The position numbers and the translations under genes are program-made. A model generated the notes under the pieces. The model ran no database searches and was not told the DNA's origin. It saw only the letters and a program-made list of their open reading frames with translations. A DNA stretch of 64,000 bases from Auricularia sp. M13 (taxonomy: Eukaryota > Basidiomycota > Agaricomycetes > Auriculariales > Auriculariaceae), in NCBI GenBank assembly GCA_037042915.1, contig CM073193.1, positions 6,944,001 through 7,008,000 of the forward strand. The letters run 5' to 3'. Of the stretch, positions 35,143 to 46,389 are shown one piece after another. How positions within the stretch are numbered: the stretch's first letter is position 1; every line of letters begins with the position of its first letter.

Positions 35143-36518
35143 ATGCACTCCCGCTCTCTTCTGCTGACCGCGCTTGCCCCGCTGACTGCGCTCGCATTCG
35201 ATCCGGCCGCGTTGTTCCCCGTCCCGATCAAGGACGGATACACGACGATAGCCACAGTGCCCAAGGCCGTGGGTGCCGCCGCCGTCGCCCTCGACGACGC
35301 TCCCTTGGGCGTCATCAAGCAGTCCCGCGGTCTCAACCATACCATAGTCGACGCGCCGGGAAGCGCACCGGCGGGGACCAAGGCCTGGCTCATCCAGTAT
35401 CCCAAAGGCAGCTACAACCCCAGCGCCGACGACGGTCCCCGCGGCGGCATTGGCTTCTACTTCCCCGGGCCCTCTGGCCACGACTGGAGCGACCCCAGCG
35501 TGACTGAGATCCTGTTCAGCTACGCAGTCTACTTCCCCGCCGGTTTCAACTTTGTGTTCGTGGCTCGCCATCTCACAGCCCTTTCCCGCGTCGCGCTCAT
35601 GACTCTTCCTTGGCCGCAGTAAGGGCGGCAAACTTCCGGGTCCTTGTGCGTCGTGCTCAGCAGTGATCTCACCAAGCCCGCTCACTGCGCAGTCGCGTGT
35701 TAGACGGTGGCGCAAGCCCCGACGAGGCCTACGCGTGCTCTGGCGGCCGCCAGGAAGACCGCGACGGATGTTTTGACCTGCGTCTCATGTGGCGGTAAGC
35801 CGCTCGGGCCGCGTTAGATGGCCATGGGCGCTGATCGCATCTCAGCGCGGGCGGCGATGGCGAGATCTACGCCTACGTGCCCGTCAAGGCGGACGGCAGC
35901 GATCCGAACACGCAGGCGTTCAGCACGCTGCAGAACTCGGTCATCGACGGCTCGTACGGCGTCTCCGTCGCGCGCGGCGCCTTCAAGTTCGCCACGGGCG
36001 ACTGGACCGTCGTCGCCCAGCGCGTGAAGCTCAACGCCGCCGGCCAGACGGACGGCGAGCTCGAGCTGTTCGTCGACGGCAAGAGCGTCGTCCACGCCAC
36101 CGACCTGCAGATCCGCACCAAGCCCGAGGTCGTCTTCCGCGGCGTGCATTTCGTCAGTTTCACTTGCGATGATGTCCGCCGTTGAGCGCTGAATCCCTGT
36201 CCGCAGCAAAGCTTCTTCGGAGGGTCGGACAACACCTGGGCGACGCCCGTCGACCAGCAGGTCTTTTTCGCGGGCGTCTCAGGCGCCACGCTGGCGCCGG
36301 GCGCATCTCCGGCGTCGGGAAAGGCGGCCTACCCGCTCGGAGAAAGCTCGACGATCGACCACACACCCACTGGAACTGGCGACGACTTGCCATCTCCATC
36401 GCCATCTCCATCGGGCGGTTCTGGCGATGATGACTCTGGCACTGGTGGCACTAGCGTTCCGCGCGTTCCCCGCGCAATCGGTGCCCTCGTCGCTGTCGTA
36501 ATGGTCGCCCTGCTCTAA
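35143..36518 (+). CDS. Polysaccharide lyase family 14-like protein, GPI-anchor type
   Basis: PL14 enzymes split uronate-containing polysaccharides (alginate, glucuronan) by beta-elimination. Signal peptide MHSRSLLLTALAPLTALA; then GIGFYFPGPS, EILFSYAVYFPAGFNFVKGG and KLPGPYGGASPDEAYACSGG (rebuilt across two introns; the core of the family), FDLRLMWRAGGDGEIYAYVP, GAFKFATGDWTVVAQRVKLN, GELELFVDGKSVV and VVFRGVHFQSFFGGSDNTWA. After the catalytic domain come a Ser/Pro/Gly/Asp linker and a hydrophobic end (AIGALVAVVMVALL), the shape of a GPI-anchor signal. Four introns. It would act at the cell surface on the fungus's own or external glycans. Family membership is firm by motif; substrate is not. 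Confidence 0.9.
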
Positions 36519-36757
36519 AGTCACATTTGCTCCGCTCTGCAGATACACCCCTCACGCTCTTTGCTGCACCACTGCGATTCGAAATGTACCAGGATATCTA
36601 GGTCCAAAATACTTGCAACTGCACGCGATATGCAGTTCTTGAATACACTAATGAATGGTCATTGATGCGATACTGGGCACACCCTGAAATTCTGCCTGTG
36701 CTGTGCACCGTCGGTGCCTCCTCCTTGGTTCAATCCTCCAAAAATCGAGTCTTTCCG
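36519..36757. other. 3' flank of the PL14 gene
   Basis: 240 bp with no coding signal, ending at the MITE target-site duplicate CCG. Confidence 0.5.
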
Positions 36758-37036
36758 CACTGGACCCGGGATAGTGAAGTGGTTGTCATTTGTAAGAGAT
36801 TATTAGCATGAGTTTCTGCAAGAATGTACGACAATAATTTGAGGGTGGTTGTCAACAAACCTCAGCGCCACCATTCAGACTATTCACCTATTCAAGGAAT
36901 ATCGTTTGTAATGCGTGAGAGAGTGCCACCGAGATTTGTATTGTGCCACCTTCAATGGATACTCATGGATTCTTGCAGAAAATCATGCTGATAATCTCTA
37001 ACAACTCTCGACCACCACTCAATGCCGGGCCCAGTG
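36758..37036. mobile_element. MITE family 1, copy 2 (complete, CACTG ends)
   Basis: 279 bp non-coding element. Terminal inverted repeats of about 68 bp start CACTGGACCCGGG on the left and end CCGGGCCCAGTG on the right. A 3-bp repeat (CCG at 36755-36757 and 37037-37039) flanks it. CACTR ends with 3-bp target duplications are the mark of CACTA/EnSpm elements, so this looks like a small derivative of one. Confidence 0.88.
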
Positions 37037-37151
37037 CCGTGCTTCCCGTGCTTCGGTCGTGATGAAGATACGACTGTCCGTTGCTTGCCACAGGGTTTAT
37101 TGCTCCCTGTGAAGCTTCCCCCCCTCCCCCAATCAAATCGAGTCTCCTGCG

Positions 37152-38307
37152 TCATGCTATGGTTTGCTTTGCTGTGCCTATACAAGTAGAGTGAACTGTT
37201 CCGCCGGGTAACCCGGGAGTTGCGGGGCCCAGTCTCCTGCATTGCTGAGACACTGATATCGCACTGTCGCATTGCTCATTTTTGCCTATCGCAATCATCA
37301 GTTTGCCAACAGCGCGGGCATGTCGTTTATGCCTGTACCTATACCAGAAGCTTTTGTCCTGAACGACACTGCGTTCTGCTGCAGCTTCTTGATACGCTGG
37401 TGGTTGCGTATAGACCGTGATAGGCATGGGCGCATGAGAGTCGTGCTGCACGATCGATTCTATATGCGTATGCGATGGTCCACGCTCACGACGGCGTGTG
37501 CGAAATCGAAGGAGGATGCCTGTCGCCAGAAGAAGCAAGAGGACGGCGCCAGATCCCAGGCCAATGCCCACATAAGCTCCTGCAGGTAGCTTCCGTGTAT
37601 CTGTCCTGCTCGAGGTTTGCGACTGTGCCTCGCTCGAGGGCAGATGCTGAGTCGTTGCTGTGCTTTGAGTGGTGGGTCCAAGTGCTGTTGGAGTTGTGGA
37701 ACTCCCAGGGTCTGCGGAACTGCCATCGTGTCAGAGGTCGACAATTTATGCCAGTTTGCTCATGGTGAGACTGACTCGAGAAAATCCAGGGGACGGTAGC
37801 TGAGAGATGAGTCAATCTCGCTCCGAAATCGAGGTGCCAAAGAGCAACATTGCACGCACACGAATCGATCGATCCCCATAACGGTTCCATCGAGCACGGT
37901 CACATTGATCTTGTGGCGTCCCGGTGTAACCTCCTGGTGGAAAAGCACTTGTCCAAGGACCAGCCCGGGGTCGTAAGAAGAGAATGTGGTTTCGGGGCCG
38001 TCGTCGATAGAGACAGCGTTGTTTCCATGATTGAATTTCTTGTCTGCGATGTACCATATGTATGTGCCATCGAACGTAGTTGAGACCCAGGCGCCACGGG
38101 CGTCTCCAGGTGTAAAGTGATAAGTTAGGCCCACGTCGCTCAATGACCCGTCATTGGCGACTGTCCAGCTGCCAGTCGAGGAATAGATGACTGCAGAGCA
38201 GTATGTTCAGCAACAGCGTGTGTGTGAAGTCCGGAAGAGCACACACCGCGTGGGTCGTCATCCTCGATAATGACATCGTTTGGGCTTGGAAATGGTATAG
38301 AGGCCAT
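37152..38307 (-). CDS. Single-pass membrane protein with beta-rich extracellular domain
   Basis: Belongs by layout to a large basidiomycete group of uncharacterised surface proteins. The N-terminal region reads VIYSSTGSWTVANDGSLS, GDARGAWVSTTFDGTYIWY, NHGNNAVSIDDGPETTFSS and HQEVTPGRHKINVTVLDGTV, a discoidin/galactose-binding-like beta sandwich. Then come a Ser/Thr/Gln-rich stalk (GPTTQSTATTQHLPSSE), one transmembrane helix (GIGLGSGAVLLLLLATGILL) with an RFRTRRRER stop-transfer, and a cytoplasmic tail with QPPAYQEA. The join between the beta domain (ends near DRFV) and the stalk is unresolved. There is no clear signal peptide from 38307; an in-frame ATG at 38355 is an alternative. The 3' end lies 115 bp from the MITE. 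Confidence 0.7.
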
Positions 38308-38355
38308 GAAACGGTACCCAGGAAGCCAAAGACGGGAGGCTCCCCCGCGCGGCAT

Positions 38356-39329
38356 TTGAACTCATGTCAGTACCTGTAAATCAGCACAGCTACACGGGAG
38401 CGATATAGCAAGCCAGCATCTGGCGTGATCGGCGACCGATGTCAAAAGAGTCGCCGACAGCGTGGGTCCTATAGCTAGAAGAGAACACAGACATCCGGCA
38501 GCGCAGACTCGGAGAGCTTGGGAAGAGATACGTCGATATTCTGTTTCCGGAGGAGAGTCATATACTCAGCACTCTTCAAATGTGTGAGCTGGGGTCAGAC
38601 GTTATAACCGAGCAACTGCAGCCTTTGCAATACGAAATTGCCCAGGAAAGGCTCCGGCCAGAGGATTCGAACTATTCCAACCAGACATAGACGGCACTGA
38701 AAAGGGTCGTAATGCACCCGCGTAGGTAGGACTGTGGTCCGAGTGATGCGTCCAGCGTAGATACGGTTAGCAGCAAAGAATCAAGGTGAAGAAGCTCTGC
38801 CAGTCGCTGCCTCAGCCTGAGTGAACCCGGGTTCGAGCGCGCACAGGAGCTGTCTGCTCGTCTGTCTGCGAAGCGGCTATTACAGCACAGCATACGGGAC
38901 CGTGGAACATGAGGTTGACTGCCGTGAACGAGACGTGACACTGGCGCCATGGGTCGGGAGGCTCGGAGCCGGGTACCTTGCGGGTACTTGCCTCAAAGTC
39001 CTGTTCAGTGACTTGCACGCAGTGAGCAATCGAGTTCAAAGCATAGTCTGCCAAGCCAGTAGGACGAGCAGGAATCGGTAAGGTAAACCAGCGGGCACGA
39101 TTCGCTGAAGCTATTACAGATGGGAGTCTGGACGAGGAATCAGGCTGTGAGTTTCGGGCCATTTCCGGATTACAGTAACCTTCGCGGACCTCCTTTGGTA
39201 ATGTCAAGCTATAGCAACTTTAGCCGACCAACTCCGAAACGAAGATATTTGCTTTTACTACTACTACTACAGATTGCGTATGATACAGTTACAGATGATT
39301 GCACGATATGATAAGTCCGAGAGGTATCT
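38356..39329. other. Intergenic, no gene recognised
   Basis: About 970 bp with a (TAC)n microsatellite near 39255-39271. No coding signal with a family match. Confidence 0.4.
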
Positions 39330-41295
39330 CTAGGCAAAACCGTTGCCCATTGCCTGCTTCCTGCGCTCGATGAATGTCCGAATGTTGTTGTGCCCATCTG
39401 CTTTGCCGAAGAACATGCGCTGGCGGTTATTTTCCCAAATTACAACTCCCAGCTTGCGCGCGTATTCAAGGACAAGCTCGAAGTCAGCTTGCGAGGTGAA
39501 GTCCATGTAAAGGAAGCCTGGAGCAGGATGAGCGCTCTAGACGACGACGAGGACGAGCTGCGTACCTTCTTCTGCCTTCACACGATTCTTCTCCAGCTCC
39601 CATAGTCGGATCTGATCTTGAACAGTCACGGGCAGCAGCGGATTCTAAGACGACGATGTCAATAACTAGTGAGTAGCGAGTGATCAGGGCTCACATTTTT
39701 GCGCATTTGTGGATGCGCATGCGCGCTCAGGTATGAAATGATCTGGATGGAGGTCAGCGCCGCCAAACCACTAAGGATGAGAATTGTGGTAGCGACCTGT
39801 TCAGCAGTGATGCCATTCGCCAGAGCCTTCTTGACACTGTCGCGTGTCACCATCCCCACAACGAGGTTCGGAAATCGACTTTTGAAAGACACAAATAGAT
39901 TAAGGACCGCAATCTGTAAGGGGTTGTCTGTAGATTATATTGAGAACAACGGCATCTGTTTGTCGCAGGACGATACCCACCTGTGTAGGCGTACATCCGA
40001 TAATTCGTTTCCAGGATGATAAAGCCTCCAGCTGTTGCACTCGCCACACCAGCCGTACGGGGCAGTTCCGGCAGAGAAGACATCAAGGTCGTTGCAAGAC
40101 GCGTGGGGAAGAATCGCTTCTTCATCCCCGGCAACTGCATTGCGCTGTGAGCAGCGTCAACATGAAAGGTACTGCAATCACGCACAGTGCGTTGATAGAT
40201 AAGGCCGTAGTCAAGCAAATCGCCCAGCACAATAACTTGGTTCTCCGTTAGGTTTTCTGTTGAGTACTCCTGGCCCAGTTCCATGGTCGAAAGCATGAAC
40301 AAGAACGTCACAACCTCCATGAGAACAAGGCCCCGATCTTCGACCAAGTCGAGGTAATGTAAGAGAAGCTCCCATAACTGAGCGTGTGGCGAGTTGAGCA
40401 GAAATTGGAAGCCACGCGATGTGATCTTCATGGAGCTATCTGAGCTGTGAAACTTGTTCAGCAGACTTGGAAGAACTGTACATGAGCTCACCGTGGGTCA
40501 AGTTTGTTCATCAAACCGCTTTTCCACAATAGGTAGCAGACGCCACTGGAGGGTGTAGCGGGAGATTGGTCGGTCCCCGAGGAGACCATAAAATGCAGGA
40601 TCGTCTACATGTTATTGCGTGAGTAACGTCACGAAGTAGGACGAGGCAACAAGCGAACCTCCCAACGCTCCACTGCGTATGCGTCGAGCGCGCTGATAGT
40701 CACAGGCTCGAGGTCTGAACTGCGCTTTACTGGCATGCCAAAACTTCGGTGCTCGCCTCTATCAAATCGTTATACTGGGGACGAAGATCACTAGGATAAG
40801 CATCACGAACCCGCCAACAAGTGCCAGCCGCAGGTTCGCCTTGAAAACATCGTTCAGGTCGAGGTTTGTGGGCAATGCATTCGGAAGCGTCGAGGTTGGC
40901 GGGACAATATGCAACTTGCATAGCTCCATGACCGAAGCTTTGTAAATCCTATAAAATGCGTGAGATGCCGTTGGCGTTGGCGAAATTGGAGGTTCGGCGT
41001 ACTCGAGACCGTCGCGCGTTACCCAAGGGTTGAGGGTGGCGCTCTGAATGCTGCCTTCGAGCCAGAGTAAAGTCATGACTATCTGCCGTTCGACCGGGGA
41101 CAGAAGCCTGCGATGGTGGACGATGGGTCAGACACTATCTGTGCAACCGACACGAGACGCGACGCGCCTGAAAATGGCCAGACACGCGGAGGGCTTGGAA
41201 TACAGACGGGTGAGTGACCTCTGGTTCTGGCGCTGCAAGAAAGGAACCAGAGCATGGGTCGCCGTCGTCGCAATTTGCGCCTTGTCGGCGGACAT
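39330..41295 (-). CDS. TFB2: TFIIH subunit TFB2 / GTF2H4 (p52)
   Basis: Core TFIIH subunit that anchors and stimulates the XPB helicase in transcription initiation and nucleotide excision repair. Recognised pieces in order: FLQRQNQRSLTRLYSKPSAC, LLSPVERQIVMTLLWLEG, DVFKANLRLALVGGG, SFGMPVKRSSDLEPVTISAL, LHFMVSSGTDQSPATPSSGV, KITSRGFQFLLNSPHAQLWE, TFLFMLSTMELGQEYSTENL, YGLIYQRTV, RFFPTRLATTL, GGFIILETNYRMYAYT, RFPNLVVGMVTRDSVKKALA, DQIRLWELEKNRVKAEEG, FELVLEYARKLGVVIWENN and the end RRKQAMGNGFA. The first intron (41108-41167) gives exact alignment to human p52 if its donor is GC (CAG|GCGCGT); a GT donor would add three residues. About seven introns. Tandem with the F-box gene, 145 bp apart. 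Confidence 0.95.
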
Positions 41296-41440
41296 GACTA
41301 CGACGCGCCCGACGCAGTGGGATGAAGCTGTGGCGGAAGGTCGGAGTTGCGCCGCCATTCCTCTCACGCTGGAGTCGCTAATCGTTCGGAAAAAGCATTG
41401 GAAACGGAGCTATACATTGTACAAAACTACTTTACATGCT

Positions 41441-43426
41441 TCAATTCTCGTCCATCTGCTCGTCACCGTCGCCGTCTTCGTCGTTATCATCCTCGACGTT
41501 TGCGTTATCTTCGTCCTCTTCTTCTTGCTCCTGAATCGCGTCCTGCTGCGGCGCCTCCCAAAGGCGCAGGCGGACACCTGATTCGTGGCACCGCGTGATA
41601 AGTTCCCGGACGGTCCTGGAGGAAATACTGTATTTCTGCTTCCAACGTTCGGAGCGCAGATCAAGCTCAGCGATGCGCAACGTCCCGTCTTCCAGAGCGC
41701 GCGTCACATGCGAGAGCCTGAATTCCGGCCACAGCTCGAGCGTCCGGACCGAGGTTGGAATGCTACGAAGTAGGTTTGCGGACTGATCTTCCTCGTCATT
41801 ATCGCCGTTGGAATCCAAGACGAGATGCTGGATTTGTTGGCACATCGCAAGGAGCCTGACGGCGGCCTGGACACGTCCGTACCGCCTCAAACGCAACCGG
41901 GTCACTGCAAACGGTCAATGCGAATGTGACCGCAAAATGAATAAGACTAACGGCGGGGAGCTATGTCGCGGATAGCGTATTCGACGAGAGAAGCGTCCAA
42001 GGCCTTTTTCTTGTCGTAAACACCCTCAAGTCCAAGCTCGGTCAGACTTTTGGCGGATGCCTGAATCAATCGGGATAAAGGATGCTGCGAGTCGGATTGA
42101 GCTCGTATTCAGGAGTGCACAAGTGACAAATGGCTTACCAGTGCATGCGGCCAGGTAGTCAACGCAGCGGCGTCAACTTCCTTTTCCTTACCCTTCGCTG
42201 TGATGCCCAGGAGCTCCGGCGCATGCTCCCGCAACCTCTCAATAGTCTTAGTTGGTGGGGTGGCTTCTTTGGGTGGGTCAAAAAAGATGTTGCGGAACCG
42301 TAGGCTCGTCAAATGGCTTGGCAAGCGGACCTCGGGCTCACGAATGACCAATTCAGGTCTGTACCAGATGCAGCTTGGGTACATTCCCAGCTTTTCTTCG
42401 TCGCCCGGAGCCCAGTCACGTCCCAGGCCAACTTCACGAGCCCAAATCCACGGCGCCTCGCCGATATGCAGGTTCAATAGCTCGATTTCACGAAGAGATT
42501 CCATTTCGCCAAAGGCTCGAGCAAAAGCATACCGACCACCAAAGCTCTGGAGGTCTGTACCGAGAGCATAGACAAAGCGTTCGATACGATGTCCATGAGA
42601 GCGAAGGATGCGGGCAGCACGGTCCAGTATGCGGTCGTCCGAACGATTGTCATAAAGCTCGAAGACACGGAGAGCAGGAAGCATCTGGAGAAGGAAGCGC
42701 AGATCGAGGCCCATGGAGTACTGGTAACGAGGGCCTGCTACGAGATGGCTAATCGACTGCATCAGCTGGGGACTTGCCTTGGGGCCGGGCCAAATATCTG
42801 CAATAGGGACACAACTGGCCGAATACTACAGTCGCGTCAGTCGCGATTGACAGAACATGTGAGCTACTTACAAGGTTCTTGACATGCGCTGCAGCATCTG
42901 GTGGTGGGCCGAGAAATTGGTATGAGAGTTCTCCGCCGTTGCACAATGCGTACAGCGCGTTCTGTTGTAACAATACTGTAAGCAAGACAAAGAATAACTG
43001 ATGGAAACACTAGCGTACCACTTGTGTGTCAGATTTGACTGTGACAGTGCGGAATATCAGAGGCAAGGTCACAGCTCGAAGACGTTGGGATACAGCCGCA
43101 AGATTCTGAAGATTGCGCCGGTCACGATGGTCAACCGGAGCCCAGTACGATGCGCGATGAGTGTCCAGACAGTCCAAGATTCTGAACAGAACATCTTCCG
43201 GCAGACCCTCAAATTTTGAAAGGACGCGTGGTGGTGGCGTTGGACCGCGGACCGTATGTTCCACGGCGGGGATTGGTACGGGTTCTGGGGTGGTGGAAGC
43301 GACAAGTGGCGGCGGGCTAGGCGGCTCGTGGCCCTGCGCGGGAGACAGGACGCGTTCTTTAGGGGTGAGCGACTGGCGCTTCATGAATCCGCGAAGGCCC
43401 TTCATCCAGTCGTCGTCTCCAGCCAT
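41441..43426 (-). CDS. F-box protein with LRR-like C-terminal region
   Basis: Substrate adaptor for an SCF ubiquitin ligase, by motif. A Pro-rich N-terminus (AGDDDWMKGLRGFMKRQSL) precedes the F-box: FEGLPEDVLFRILDCLD, then LQNLAAVSQRLRAVTLPLIF. Downstream are leucine-rich segments without strict repeats (LDLRFLLQMLPALRVFELYD, ESLREIELLNLHIGEAPWIW, HLTSLRFRNIFFDPPKE, LTELGLEGVYDKKKAL, LTRLRLRRYGRVQAAVRLL, SVRTLELWPEFRLSHVTRAL). The C-terminus is a highly acidic tail (EEEDEDNANVEDDNDEDGDG). At least three introns. Basidiomycetes have hundreds of such F-box/LRR proteins; the target cannot be read from sequence. Confidence 0.86.
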
Positions 43427-43531
43427 GGTTGCAAACGAGGTGGATGTCGAGATTCAAGCCACGTTCGGTTAAAACCGTAATCAACGCGATCTTACAGTGA
43501 TATCGCCACAATAAATTGAACAATAGAAGTC

Positions 43532-43668
43532 GGCCATCGAGTGGTGGTGATTTTCTGTATTCCATTTTTTGAAACGGTGGAGCATTACAAAGACGTCAAT
43601 AGGTGAATAGTCTGAAGCTGAGATTTGGCTCGAATTATTGTTGCATTCTTGCAGAAATCTGCTAATAA
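43532..43668 (-). mobile_element. MITE family 1, copy 3 (internally shortened, inverted)
   Basis: About 137 bp matching the reverse complement of copy 2 in separated blocks: CATCGAGTGGTGG, GCATTACAAA, CAATAGGTGAATAGTCTGAA, AATTATTGTTG, CATTCTTGCAGAAA. Internal parts and the extreme ends are missing. It lies in the divergent region between the F-box and inositol monophosphatase genes (43427-43770). Confidence 0.75.
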
Positions 43669-43770
43669 CAAATGAATGCCAGAGTCCGAAGAGTTCGAGA
43701 GAGTCTGACTTGAACGGGCACCGCCGGCGTCGCCGGGCCGGAGTCCGTGACTGAGCTCATCCACAACCAA

Positions 43771-45110
43771 ATGGCACCGAAACGTCATCTCAGCGATGCC
43801 GACCTCGACGAGGTCCTGCGCTTCTCGAAAGACATTGCCAGACGCGCCGGAGACCTCATCAAACGCGGCTCTGCGGCCATTCTCTCTACTACCGCCGACA
43901 TCGCCCAGAAAGCCAGCGCCGTGGACCTCGTCACCGAGTGGGATGTCAAGGTCGAACAGTTGATTCGCGCTGAGATTGACAAGGCTTGGCCTGGCTTCGA
44001 ATTGTATGCTGCATGCGCCCCTCAGTTCTGTGGAGACTGAAGCGGAAATAACAGCATCGGCGAGGAATCGTTTTCTGCTGGTCAGGACGGTCGTCCGCGC
44101 TTGACCGAGGAGCCAACGTTTTGTGTAGACCCAATTGGTGAGTGCTTTACATCTGTGCGGACGATAGCTTACATAGTCTCACGCGTAGATGGCACTACAA
44201 ACTTTGTCCACGGCTTCCCGTTCGCATGTGTCTCCATCGGGCTCATTTACCGCAAAGAGCCAGTTGTAGGCGTAATTTATTGTCCCTTCTTAGACCAGCT
44301 GGTATGTGCACGTATTTATGATGAGGCATTGGTGATTGATGTTCTCTCAGTATGCGGCGCGACGTGGTGGCGGCGCATGGCTTAACGAAACGCAGCGCCT
44401 CCCTCTCACCCCTCCTCGACCACTGCCTTCTCTCTCAGCAGCACTCGTCGGCGTGGAGTGGGGGTCCGCGCGAGTAGGAAATGCAATGGAAGCGAAATTG
44501 GCTTCATTCCGTGCACTCGCAGCGCAGGAAGGAAAGATGGTGCACGGACTTCGCAGCATTGGCAGTGCCGCGATGAACTATGCACTAGTTGCCAGCGGGG
44601 GACTCGACCTGTATTGGTAAGAATTCCCTGATGACTGCTTGGACGCTGATTTCAATGATCTTCTTTCAGGGAAATAGGGTGTTGGTGAGGCCTAAATCCT
44701 CTTGACTGCGTTCTTCTCTGAGCTCAACCGTGGGCAGGCCCTGGGACATCTCCGTGAGTACCACTAATTGCCGGGAGGGACGATTGGTGACGTGTATCCA
44801 GGCTGGCGTAGTTATTGCGCAAGAAGCGGGGCGTTTGTGGCTGGAGCAGCAGACTCCCGGCTCGACGGCGTTGTGGACGACACGGTTCTCAACGGCCGCA
44901 AGTATATCGTTATCAGGCGAGTATCTCTTCCAAACTGCGTATTGGTCGGCTCATATGCGACCGCAGGGCCATCGCGGATGGAGATGTAAGTGGCGAGTCT
45001 TCTTTTCCACGCTGTTCTGACCCCATGCGTTACAGAGTGAATCAGGACGTGAGTGTCAGAAGCGGCTAATCACAGAGTTCTACGAAGCCGTGAAAGAATA
45101 CGAGCCCTGA
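43771..45110 (+). CDS. Inositol monophosphatase
   Basis: Mg-dependent phosphatase releasing free inositol; Li-sensitive family. Motifs: [10 protein letters not shown] (metal Glu, rebuilt across intron 1), [17 protein letters not shown] (signature, rebuilt across intron 2), [41 protein letters not shown] (second signature) and RKYIVIRAIADGD, ending [10 protein letters not shown]. The second signature is spread over exons of 15 nt (44670-44684) and 16 nt (44738-44753); a later exon is 19 nt (44967-44985). The intron 44917-44966 has a GC donor (CAG|GCGAGT). Within exon 44802-44916, the G4 run at 44828-44831 seems one base short: frames before (VVIAQEAG) and after ([13 protein letters not shown]) both fit the family. 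Metal ligands are all present. Confidence 0.93.
44917..44966 (+). other. GC-AG intron in the inositol monophosphatase gene
   Basis: Donor CAG|GCGAGT, acceptor CCGCAG, 50 bp. It joins YIVIR to AIADGD in the family frame. The GT four bases downstream gives the wrong phase. Confidence 0.72.
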
Positions 45111-45241
45111 CAGGGTTGAGCTGCGTTGAGACGCAATGCTTTGAGACTGCGTGGGGTACCACAATCTCCAACTAACCCTGAATTTTGAGACTTCCAGACC
45201 CATGTACTGTAGTTTACATGATACACGTAAACTCGACACCT

Positions 45242-45978
45242 TCAAACCTTGCGCCCTCCTTGTGGTAGAGTGAACTGCTTGTTCGCCCAGTCGTCGTGGA
45301 CTTGCGCCTGCCACGCCCGAGCCTGCACGGCGTACCATAGGGTCAGGGCGAGCAAAACGGTCAAGGTGATCCATCCGAGCCAGGCAAATGCGAGCAAGGC
45401 CTGGAGCAGGCGACACTGGGAGAAGCTTACACAGCCTGGCCAGCAACGGCGCTGGCCAAACATCTGTGGCAGCGGCGGTACCGCCAAGCCAGAACAGCCA
45501 GAGCACCATGAGGCCTATGACCTCAAACCAAGTGCGTGACGCGAACCGGTGTTCGATGCGTTTATACAGAATCGCCATCCTGCGACGAGGGAGGATGCAG
45601 ATCAGGCATGGTGCAAGAGGCTAGGGGCATGGATGCAGTACTGACATTGCAGGCGCGAAAAGAAGGGTGATTATCGATGTGAACAGCAGTTCTGCGACGC
45701 TGGGATCTGGTGCACACGCTCCGTTGACGACGCCTGCTGCTGGAGCTGCATGAAGTTCAGCATACCGGTGAAAGAACGGCCACCATTGAGCGGATCGCGG
45801 TGGTCAAGGTGCTCCGTGTAGTTGATGCGCGCAGCGCTGATCGCAAGGAGTAGAAAAGCCCAAAGGCACTGTACAGATGCGAGTTGAGTGAACCGTCACT
45901 GCACTTTAATTCGTGCGCCCGTACAAGTACCAAATACAAGCCCAGCCGAATCTGCCTGAGTTCGACTGTAGCGTTCAT
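45242..45978 (-). CDS. Four-span (MARVEL-like) membrane protein with a 16-bp insertion
   Basis: Small tetraspan protein of a kind common in basidiomycetes. Starts MNATVELRQIRLGLYLCLWA (intron after LYL), then LLLAISAARINYTEHLDHR, LLFTSIITLLFAPAMMAILY, FEVIGLMVLWLFWLGGTAAA, LLQALLAFAWLGWITLTVLL and the end QFTLPQGGRKV. Loop 1 carries the HLDHRDPLNGGRSF patch usual in the group. Between TDVWP and GCVSFSQCRLLQ the frame is broken: the 7-mer CTGGCCA occurs at 45436-45442 and 45452-45458, and removing one 16-bp unit restores the expected sequence. No GT-AG intron fits there. Real duplication or assembly slip cannot be told apart. Role unknown; MARVEL proteins act in membrane subdomains. Confidence 0.75.
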
Positions 45979-46389
45979 GCTGGAAAAGCAACAATGCAGC
46001 GACTTCGCGCGCAAGGGACGGACGAGAGACCTATAACCGGCGAGGCCGAGGCAACGTTCTCGTCGTTGCCCGGCCACGTGGCAACAGTGACGATAAGTTC
46101 CCGATTGGGCAAATCCGAGTTTCGCAAACAATAAAGTTCAAGTTTTTGCTCAATGCCTGGAACAAAATGTTTCCCTTTAACGACCTGCGCGTGATATTGT
46201 TCTGCTATTTGATACAGCAGCGTGCGCATCCCAAAAGATATTCGGAAAGCGAGATGTAAGCTAGTCTACGAGGAGAGGGCGGGGGGAAGGAAGGTGAAAG
46301 TTCTATAACGGCGTGTGAGCGGATGTGACGGAGGGTAACGAGCATCTAATGGTGGGTATGAGAATTTTGTGAAATCACGGCCTGGGAGC
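45979..46389. other. Intergenic, no gene recognised
   Basis: 410 bp between two minus-strand genes; promoter of the tetraspan gene and 3' flank of the transporter. No motif seen. Confidence 0.45.

Noticed and set aside
38640-38690. TTCGAAC-type string resembling a tRNA T-loop
   Set aside because: No matching acceptor, D or anticodon arms around it.
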